Assembly: GCA_018296165.2 (NCBI GenBank)
Contig: JACKQL020000228.1
Location: forward strand, 1-38,781
Length of the DNA: 38,781 nt
DNA from: Termitomyces sp. T153
Lineage: Eukaryota > Basidiomycota > Agaricomycetes > Agaricales > Lyophyllaceae
Direction: 5' to 3'
Both the position numbers and the translations under genes were made by a program. The stretch's first letter is position 1, and every line of letters begins with the position of its first letter. Below are positions 31,340 to 38,781 of the stretch, in pieces. The notes beneath the pieces were generated by a model. It did not search any database, was not told the origin of the DNA, and worked only from the letters and a program-made list of their open reading frames with translations.

Positions 31340-32368
31340 ATGAAGGCAATCAGGAAAGAGGCATCTCAACCAGGAGTATCCTCATTGCCAGAGAGAACCC
31401 CTGAAAAACCCTGGAAAGAAAAGCTAACTCTGGTGATTCCACCTAGAGTTGCACCAAAACTGGACCTACCTTTTGAGAAGGTTCCAGCCCTCAATGAGGG
31501 ACCAGACTTGCCAGTGCAGGACACTGTTAAAAGTTCCTTAACAGGAACAAAGAGGAAGGAGTGGGATAGGACCATTGATAAGCTCTGGGAGGCTACTGTA
31601 CCTTTCAGTACTGGAGAACTGTTAGATGTGGCTCCTGGATTAAGGGAGGCAATGATACAAAAATTGACTCTCAAATCAGGAACTCAGTCTAGGGATCCTA
31701 ATATCCCAAGAGTAGCAGTTCAACAGCAGACTGTAAGGGAGAAGAAACCACCTGACAAAGTAGATGTCAATGACCTACCAATGGCAACCTATTTCATTGC
31801 AGATGGGACACAGGATGATTTGCCTACTGGTGCAGTAGTGCATCAGGACTGTGTAGCCACTTACTTGGAAAATATCCCTCCAGGAGAAAAGCCAGTAGTG
31901 GTGTATGTGGCAAGAGATTTGCAAGTGTTGAGATCCTTGAACCCCATTGTCAATCAGAGGGGACAAGTAGAGACAATTCTAGATAGTGGTTCTCAGATAG
32001 TCGGTATGGCACTAGATGAGGCACTTCATTTAGGATTGACTTGGGATCCAGACATATGCTTAAGGATGGAGAGTGCCAACAGTCAAGTGAATACATCAGT
32101 TGGTTTAGCCAAAAATGTGCCATTTACTTTTGCTGAAGGCTTCACTATTTATCTACAAGTGCATATCTTTGTCAAGCCAGCTTATACTGTCTTGTTGGGT
32201 CATCCATTTGACACACTGACAGAGAGCAACATACAAAACCTTCAAGAGGGCAGTGCCATCATAACTATCAGAGATCCTAATACTGGTCGCCGGACAGCCC
32301 TGCCCACTCTTCAAAGAGGGAAGGTGCCAAAGGCAGGTGTTGGAGGAGATAGTGATCCAAAATTTTAA
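31340..32368 (+). CDS. Element D protease region of Pol
   Basis: A 342-codon open frame. The first 200 residues are a Pro/Lys-rich linker with no known domain. The aspartic protease is in the C-terminal half: VETILDSGSQIVGMALDEAL at about 31967-32026, with DSG as the active site, and YTVLLGHPFDTLTES as the downstream conserved strand. It ends at TAA 32366-32368. A frame change at about 32355-32365 (CCAAAATTTTAAAC) separates it from RT, whose frame continues directly (ILNLNDLVSDQGEVAVMIG), so the two were probably one polyprotein. Confidence 0.82.
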   Translation: MKAIRKEASQPGVSSLPERTPEKPWKEKLTLVIPPRVAPKLDLPFEKVPALNEGPDLPVQDTVKSSLTGTKRKEWDRTIDKLWEATVPFSTGELLDVAPGLREAMIQKLTLKSGTQSRDPNIPRVAVQQQTVREKKPPDKVDVNDLPMATYFIADGTQDDLPTGAVVHQDCVATYLENIPPGEKPVVVYVARDLQVLRSLNPIVNQRGQVETILDSGSQIVGMALDEALHLGLTWDPDICLRMESANSQVNTSVGLAKNVPFTFAEGFTIYLQVHIFVKPAYTVLLGHPFDTLTESNIQNLQEGSAIITIRDPNTGRRTALPTLQRGKVPKAGVGGDSDPKF

Positions 32369-32400
32369 ACCTCAATGATCTGGTCAGTGACCAGGGAGAG

Positions 32401-34947
32401 GTGGCAGTGATGATTGGGGAGAAGGAGAATGGTGAAGTAATGATGACTGAATACACTATAAATCATAGTAGATTCAAGAACCAGGAGTTGAGAAATGTGT
32501 ACCTACAGGCCTTTGCTGCAGAGGGAGATGTGGGAGGAAGAGATGAGAAGACATTAGCAGCCTATCTAAAGGGGCAGCTGTGTCAGATACCAGAGAAGTT
32601 AGAAGAAATCTTAGTACAGCAGGGAAGCCTAGAGTTAGAAGCAGGTGTGGGAGAAACTGCACAAGTATTTTCTAAGAGATACAAACCTGTTGCTAGAAAG
32701 GTGAAACCTGTACTAGGAGCCTCTCTTGAGGAGTTTAGAATTGAAAGGTGTATCACTGGGGATCCACTAGCAGACATGCCACAGTTAGACCCAAACCCAC
32801 CTGATTTCAAACCCACAGGGAGGTACACTGCTGAGGGCAAGGAGATCATTGACCAAGCACATAGTAATGGTTTCTTGTGGCCAGAGGAGATGAAGGCAGT
32901 ACATCATCTAATGATGCTGCAGAATAGGGCTTTTGCATGGGATGATTCTCAAAGAGGTAGGCTCAAGGAGGAATTCTTCCCTCCTGTAGTGATGCCAGTA
33001 ATCCTGCACACCCCCTGGGTATTGAGAAACATTCCCATTGCTCCTGGACTCAGAGATAAAATCTGCCAGATGATAAAGCAGAAAATTGAGGCAGGAGTTT
33101 ATGAGCCATCCAACTCTTCATACAGGTCCCAGTGGTTCACAGTATTGAAGAAGGATGGTGAAAGTTTGAGGATAGTTCACAGCTTGGAACCTTTAAACAA
33201 AGTGACCATAGCACATTCTGGATTGCCACCAGCAACTGAAGAGTTGGCTAGTCATATTGCTGGCAGAGCTTGTGGAGGAATCTTTGACTTGTATGTGGGA
33301 TATGATGAGAGAGTGTTGGATGTGAAGTCTAGGGACTATACCACCTTCCAGACACCCTTTGGTGCTCTAAGGTTGGTAACCCTGCCAATGGGCTGGACAA
33401 ATTCAGTACCAACCTTTCATGATGACATTACCTTCTTCTTGAAAGATGAGATACCTCATGTAACTTGGCCATATATTGATGATGTGCCAATCAGAGGTCC
33501 ACCTCATAGGTATGAGTTGCCAGATGGAGGCTATAAAGTTATCCCAGAAAATCCAGGCATTAGGAGATTTGTATGGGAACATCTGCAGAATGTAAATAGA
33601 GTGTTACAAAGAATCAAATATGCTGGAGGAACTTTTTCTGGGAAGAAGTCAGTAGTCTGTGCAGATGAGATTGTAGTGGTTGGACACAGGTGTTTCTATG
33701 AGGGACAGAAACCTGAGACCAAGCGGTTGGCCATTGTTATGGGGTGGGGTGATTGCCAGGACAAGTCAGATGTCAGAGCTTTCCTAGGTACTTGTGGCAC
33801 CTTTAGGATGTTCATTAAAGACTATGCTAAAGTGGCTGCACCTATCAACAAATTGACTCAAAACCACACACCATTTGTTTGGGGTGAGGAACAGCAGTCA
33901 GCAATGGCTCAATTGAAGAAGTTGCTAGCTGAAAGTGCACCTCTAAAACCACTTGACTATGAGTCAGGAGGGGCAGTGGGCCTATCAGTTGACACTTCTT
34001 GGATGGCAGTGGGCTTTGGAATATTTCAGGAAGCTCCAGACAATCCTAAGCAACACACTTGTGCTAAGCTAGGATCCATCACCTTGAATTAGAGGGAGGC
34101 AAGATTCTCACAACCTAAGAGAGAACTGTATGGTTTGATGAGAGCCTTGCAAGCTAACAAGTATTGGCTAGTTGGTTGTAGGAAGCTTGTAGTGGAGACA
34201 GATGCCAAGTATTTGAAGGGAATGCTAAGCAATCCTGGAGTAGGACCTAATGCCACCATCATGAGATGGATTGAGGATGTCCTACTCTATCATTTTACTT
34301 TGAGACATGTGCCAGGAAAGACCTTTAGTGTTGATGGCCTGTCTAGGAGGCTCAAGCAGTCAGGAGATGAGGAGTACCCACCTGTTAATCCAGAGTTGGT
34401 GGACAACCCAAAGACTATGCACTTTGAATATCCAGACAAAACCAACAATGAACCAGGATGGGAGGATTGGGAACCCTTAGCACTTGAAGAGTTTGCAGAT
34501 CAAATTGACACTAGAGGTGGCTATCTACATGCAGTAGCCATTGAAGTATCAGACTTTGAACAAGAACTTGATAGAGCAAGGTCTCAAGAGATGGAACTTA
34601 GGAAGGCAGTTCTAGGTCAGCAGCAGACATCTAGAATAGATCCTGTTGCAGTACTATCTCTCTCTCAGCCTCTGTTACCCACAGAGGGTACTGAGGAAGA
34701 AAAGGAAGCAGACTTACAAGCCTACTTAGAACATAGAAAGGGAGGTGAGAGTGAACAGTGGGATGACTTGCTACCAATGGTACAAAGCTGGCTACAAGAC
34801 CCAAGCAAAGAACCTGAAGGTTTGAAGAGTTGGGACCCAGACAAGTTCAAGAGGTTTGCAAGACAGTTCTTCTTTGATCAAAAGGGGAGACTGTACAAGC
34901 ACAATCATGAGGCTAGGCATAAGCTAGTAGTCAATATTGATAGGTGA
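32401..34947 (+). pseudogene. Element D reverse transcriptase and RNase H (one TAG)
   Basis: The frame continues from about 32356; the first usable ATG is at 32410. RT motifs include YRSQWFTVLKKDGESLRIVH, DLYVGYDERVLDVKSRDYTT, PFGALRLVTLPMGWTNSVPT and the catalytic YIDD at 33472-33483. RNase H begins near 33960 (GAVGLSVDTSWMAVGFGIFQ). A TAG at 34090-34092 cuts GSITLN from REARFSQPKRELYGLMRALQ in the same frame; Glu is expected there. The remainder is open through VVETDAKYLKGML and PGKTFSVDGLSRRL to a TGA at 34945-34947. The integrase follows in the same frame. Confidence 0.9.
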
Positions 34948-36176
34948 ATGTTCATGCTTAAATCAGCCCATGATGCCTTAGGGCATAGAGGGACTTATGC
35001 AACCAAAATGTTAATACAAGAACAATTTTGGTGGCCAGGAATTGACGGAGATGTACAGTGGTATGTTGGGACTTGTCACAACTGTCAGATACATCAGAAG
35101 ACAGTTGTAAACAGAGCTCCCACAGTGACCTATACACCCTCTATCTTCCAAACAATCCACATTGATACCATGCACATGACTCCAGCTTCAAATGGCTGCA
35201 AGTATATTGTCCATGGTAGGTGTGCACTGTCTTCATGGATGGAGGGGAGGCCTCTGTGCAAGGAGAACCACAAAACAATTGGTCAATGGTTGTTTGAGGA
35301 TATAATTTGTTGCTGGGGTTGCATTGCAGAAATCATCACTGATAATGCTGGACAATTCAAAAAGGTCACAGCTTGGATAGACAATAAATATGGAATCAGA
35401 GACATTGCCATCTCTCCATACAACTCTCAAGCTAATGGCAAAATTGAAAGACCACATTGGATGTCAGGCAAGCTTTATTCAAAGCTTGTGAGGATCGCAC
35501 TAAATGGTTTTGGTTCTTCTTTCATGTAATGTGGAGTGATCGCATTACTATCCGGCAGAGATTTGGATGTTCACCATACTTCATGGTTACTGGAGCTCAT
35601 CCAACTCTACCTTTGGACTTGGTAGAGGCCACCTGGTTAATAGAATTACCAGAAGGCCCATTATCTACAGAAGAGTTGATTGGTTATTGTGCTAGGGCCT
35701 TAGCCAAGCACCACCAACATGTAGAAGAGATGAGAGAAAGAGTTGGGAAGGACAAACTCCAATGGGCCTTGAAGTTTGCAGAAGAGCATAAAAACTCTAT
35801 TAAAGACTTCAACTTCAATCCCTTGGACTTGGTCTTGGTTAAAAATATGATTACAGAAAGTTTACACAGTGCTAAAATGCTGCCTCATTTTCATGGTCCA
35901 ATGGTAGTAATTGCTAGGACCAAGGGTGGTAATTACATTGTGGCAGAGCTGGATGGGTCAGTTTGGCAGACCAGAGTTGCAACTTTTAGAGTAGTCCCTT
36001 ACAAAGCTTGAAAGTGGTTGGAGTTATCCCAAAGCCTAGAGCAATGGGTAGACATCACTCCAGAAAAGCTGAAAGAGCTAAGGGAAGAACTACAAAGACC
36101 TACCATAAATGCTATGTCAGATCTGTCATTCCGATCTATAAGGCTTCATGAGCCTCTAGAACATGACATGATTTAA
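34948..36176 (+). pseudogene. Element D integrase (one frameshift, stops)
   Basis: It reads MFMLKSAHDALGHRGTYATK (HH of the zinc domain) and then WYVGTCHNCQIHQK (CC). The core has IHIDTMHMTPASNG, EIITDNAGQF and [12 protein letters not shown], giving the D, D and E residues. At about 35455 the frame shifts and resumes as [20 protein letters not shown] up to a TGA at 36009. It then continues in frame (KWLELSQSLEQWVDITPEKL) to TAA at 36174-36176. [20 protein letters not shown] and [20 protein letters not shown] are the C-terminal DNA-binding part. The TGAs at 34945 and 36009 stand where CGA (Arg) is likely. No chromodomain is seen. Confidence 0.9.
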
Positions 36177-36379
36177 GTTGGACAATAGCCCCAAAATGTG
36201 ACGAAAAAGTTTAAAGTTTTTGCTTAAAAATCAAAAATAAAAGGACTTAGGTCACATGTCTTCAGGGTTAATGACATTAGATTTAGGGTTACAAAATAAG
36301 GAATATAGAGGGAATTTTGGTACGAGTGGGGGTGTTCAAATTACAATGACACTATGTAAGGCAGAGGCAAAGCATATGT

Positions 36380-37696
36380 TTACAATGCGGGGGTTGACAG
36401 AAGCTCCAAGGGATTTTGGGGCTCAGCTGCTGAAGGGTTGGCAGGTTTGACATCAGAGTCTTTGGGGGCTGACTAAGAGACAAGGTTAACTGCAAAAGAT
36501 GGGGGAAAAGAAAAAGAATATACCTCGAATGAAACATTGAGTGTGGTAAGGAGCAAGCTGGCAAGATCAATATTGACAGGGGATAAGGCTTTGTCCAGAT
36601 GGAAAAGACAAGCCACAATGAGCTTGTATGTTTGAAGGGTTGTGTCCAGAAGGTGGAGCTGCTGTTCCGCCGCTAGCTCCACTGTGTCATGTTGCTTCTT
36701 GAGGTCCTTGAGGGGAGCTGAACTATGGCCATCAATGACAGGGTGAGCCTCAAGAAGGGCGTCGATCTGGCCCAAAAGGAGGAGAGCAGTCTTGCTGCCA
36801 GGCTTATAGTTGGCTAGGGCAATAAGTAAGATAAGAGTCAGGAAAGAAAGAAGGGATGGGGTAGACAAACCAACAGAGGGAGTAATTTTGACTTTTTTTG
36901 GTTTTGACTTGCCATCAAGTTCAGACTGAGGAGAAGAGAGGAACAAGTTGAGGGTATCGAAGCAATGAGTGAGGAGGCAAGACAGGAAGCTAAAGGCTCA
37001 CATTAGCTTTCTGTTTTGAGGAATGAGTGGAGGATGGACCCAACATTTTGATGTTGCAGTCCTCATGCTTGTGGCATTGTTTCTGGATAAAGGAACAATT
37101 TAAGAGAAAATATTGATGGAGAAAAGTATGGACAGGCTCACCACAGCTGCCTTGCATTGACACTGGAGTTCACGACGATTGTTTTCGGTCTTGATAATGG
37201 CGTCGGCAAAGACAAAAAATGAATTGACGGCGGCAGAGTCTGTGGCAGCCTTGTGATCAAGAATGTCCAGAGTAGCAGAAAGAGTGTCATAAAGACCCTT
37301 TTGGTCGGCAAGGAGGGGGAAGTTGGCCTGATCAGCAAAGGTCTAAAAAGAGAATTAAGAAAAAGAGGGCAGAAAAGAGGAAGAAAATGAGAGGCATACC
37401 CAGCCAATAGAGCCCAGGTACCTAGCGCGATCAGTGGGAGTGCTAGAAAAGGCTGCTGCTGTGTTACACAAGCCAATTACAGCCTGTGCAAACAGAGGGT
37501 GCTGGAGGACAGCAAGGATGACTTGATGGCCATCCTGCTTGACAGCATGCTGGAGCATCCCATAAAAATTGGGAGGTGAGGGCATATGACGAGGAGCAGG
37601 GGTTGGGCGAGGTGATGTGGTAATCACCACTTGGGGACGGACAACCTTGGAAGAAGGCATTTTGCGAGGGGCAGTTGGGACAGTTTTTGGGGACAT
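36380..37696 (-). CDS. Element D antisense gene: intact five-exon gene, unknown function
   Basis: The exons in minus sense are 37696-37400, 37342-37142, 37082-37002, 36925-36524 and 36472-36380. The introns are 57, 59, 76 and 51 nt, each GT...AG (GTATGC, GTGAGC, GTGAGC, GTATAT; acceptors TTTAG, TCCAG, CTCAG, CTTAG). All exons have lengths divisible by three, and together they give 357 residues with no internal stop. The protein starts MSPKTVPTAPRKMPSSK with a Pro-rich basic N-terminus. It has a Cys/His-rich patch (ELQCQCKAAV, then KQCHKHEDC, about residues 158-175) and a basic KSKPKKVKI stretch that could be a nuclear signal. A hydrophobic run (LLSFLTLILLIALANY, about residues 214-229) precedes a helical domain, and a short acidic tail follows. 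I recognise no family. The gene lies antisense between pol and the 3' LTR. It retains CpGs, unlike pol. The exact last acceptor is least certain. Confidence 0.72.
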
Positions 37697-37727
37697 TGGT
37701 CAATGAGAACGAATGGCACAGCAAGGT

Positions 37728-37737
37728 CTTTATAAAG
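37728..37737 (-). promoter_or_regulatory. Possible TATA box of the element D antisense gene
   Basis: CTTTATAAAG is self-complementary, and its TATAAAG in minus sense ends 32 bp before the ATG at 37696. Transcription starting 25-30 bp downstream would leave a very short leader, so the next Met (residue 13) could also serve as start. Confidence 0.45.
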
Positions 37738-37894
37738 ACAACTTGTGGTGGGAGTGATTGAACAGGAAAAATGAGACAGAAATCTATTTTCTGACTTTTA
37801 AAGAAAGGAAAAATAAATTTTTCGGATCAAAAAAGGGCAGGGACAGATGTAGGCTTACCAAAGACGACGAAATGACTGAGGGCAGTCATCTGAA

Positions 37895-37907
37895 AGTGCG
37901 GGGGAGG
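37895..37907 (+). other. Polypurine tract of element D
   Basis: GTGCGGGGGAGG directly precedes TGATACGCC, which suggests that the LTR starts at 37908 rather than at the later TGAGG (37928). Confidence 0.5.
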
Positions 37908-38757
37908 TGATACGCCGGCCTCAAAACTGAGGTCTGACAAAAAGTGCTTAGAACGAACTAAAAGAATGTTTTCACATCAGACGGCTGAAAACTGTAAGCT
38001 GAACGTCGAAAACTGTAGACACAAAAACATACTTTTAAAAACCAATAAGTACTACCACCCTCGTAGCACGAAAAAGATGACTAGACCAACGCAGATACGT
38101 CAGACTGACAAAGCGCCAAGTCTGTGGCAGTGCTCGGGCCGAGATGCTCAGATCATAAGCCAAGATCAGCCATCAAGGCCAATGAACCTCTGCAATAAGC
38201 TGCAAAACAATCCCAACAATTAAAACACCTACCGCGACACGTGTATTTTAAATTCCTAAGCTACGCTATTGAGTCCTGAAAAACGACCATAAAACGGTTA
38301 GGAAAACAAAGGAGTAGGGAAGGAAAGAGTAAAAACCATGAAATCTCGGATGGACGGAATGACGCAGAAGAAATGACACACAGACCGATTATCGCAGCAC
38401 AATACCACGTGGAATGCACTGGTCTGTGCATGGACAACGGGGTATAAAAAGGACAGGAGAATAGGGAGAAAGGCAAGCAGACTACGTACTACGGCTCGGA
38501 GTTGCCCAGGGAGCGGAATTCTTAGGCTTAAGAGTAGATTGGTTGCTTCGGGAGTAGTAAATATACTGTTGAGCCCTTTCTTTAGTGCGAGACCGTCTCA
38601 AGCTTAGAATCAAATCATTAAAATATTTAACTTGCTTCTCTTCTATTGAAGTTCTAAGTAAGTTCGAGTGTAACTAAAAGCCTCCAAAACAAACTGTGGA
38701 TAGAAAGTTTGATAAGTTGATCGCATCATTGACGGCATCAAACTTACGTTCGCATCA
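37908..38757 (+). repeat. 3' LTR of element D (830-850 bp)
   Basis: From 37925 on it aligns with the 5' LTR to the end GCATCA. The first 17 bp (TGATACGCCGGCCTCAA) have no counterpart on the left, where an end deletion is inferred. It keeps the CpGs that the 5' LTR has lost. A TATA box (TATAAAAA) is at 38443. Confidence 0.88.
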
Positions 38758-38781
38758 CCGTACTGCGTTGTGTCACTCTGT
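38758..38781. other. Right flank, unassigned
   Basis: The last 24 bp (from CCGTACTGC) lie outside element D. They do not repeat the bases left of D, so no target duplication is found. Too short to assign. Confidence 0.4.

Larger units (their letters stand above)
21712..38757 (+). mobile_element. Element D: Ty3/Gypsy with antisense gene
   Basis: Two homologous LTRs enclose gag, protease, RT, RNase H and integrase on the + strand and a spliced gene on the minus strand before the 3' LTR. Without nested element F it is about 9.9 kb. The shared LTR core is exactly 830 bp in both copies (21716-22379 plus 29552-29717, and 37928-38757). No target duplication is visible. The 3' LTR probably starts earlier, at 37908, so the left LTR seems to have lost its first 17 bp. 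No chromodomain is seen. The sense frames carry several breaks. Confidence 0.93.

Noticed and set aside
36473..36946. Single-exon reading of the D antisense frame starting at 36946
   Set aside because: Residues upstream of 36925 look like read-through of an intron; the spliced model joins five phase-0 exons without a stop.

Overview
This window is a dense nest of fungal retroelements. I see no intact host gene. The source is most likely a basidiomycete (Agaricomycetes). The evidence is the mix of chromodomain Ty3/Gypsy and Ty1/Copia elements, the very short introns (50-76 nt, GT...AG) in the two non-retroviral genes, and very strong loss of CpG dinucleotides in the older elements. The genus cannot be read from the sequence.

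Layout. 1-733: pyrimidine-rich DNA and an unassigned stretch. 734-8212: element A, a decayed + strand Gypsy chromovirus (gag, protease, RT, RNase H, integrase, chromodomain), interrupted at 3039-4217 by a solo LTR of family F (TSD GAAGC). 8213-9430: a decayed proline/serine-rich minus-strand reading frame of unknown origin. 9431-10568: CpG-normal intergenic DNA with microsatellites and a tRNA-like sequence. 10569-21711: element C, a near full-length decayed Copia on the minus strand. Its left LTR is split by Copia element B (10729-15099, TSD GAATA) and by a 941-bp retroposon (15120-16060, 15-bp TSD). B's own 5' LTR is split by another family F solo LTR (13804-14967, TSD GTAAT). C's RNase H is split by a solo LTR of family A (16543-16983, TSD TTGAC). 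21712-38757: element D, a Gypsy element on the + strand. Its 5' LTR is split by the complete 7.2-kb element F (22380-29546, TSD GCGAG). Removing each insertion plus one TSD copy restores LTR lengths and reading frames exactly, so this nesting order is well supported.

The most interesting content is two multi-exon genes that run antisense to their host LTR elements. Both start about 230-270 bp inside the 3' LTR and read back into the element. In D (36380-37696, minus) five exons, all joined in phase 0, give an uninterrupted 357-residue protein of unknown function, although D's sense gag-pol carries several stops and frameshifts. In F (23784-25333, +) four exons give a 458-codon frame with a Zn2Cys6-like cysteine array and a long charged helical segment, broken only by three TGA codons. 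F has no recognisable gag or pol. The two proteins look unrelated but occupy the same place, so antisense cargo genes next to the 3' LTR may be a recurring strategy.

A second theme is mutation. In A and C, conserved arginines have become Cys, His, Gln, Trp or TGA stop, the changes expected when CGN codons lose CpG by cytosine deamination. In D the 5' LTR and gag-pol are CpG-poor, while the antisense gene and the 3' LTR keep their CpGs, so a mutational boundary lies inside one element.
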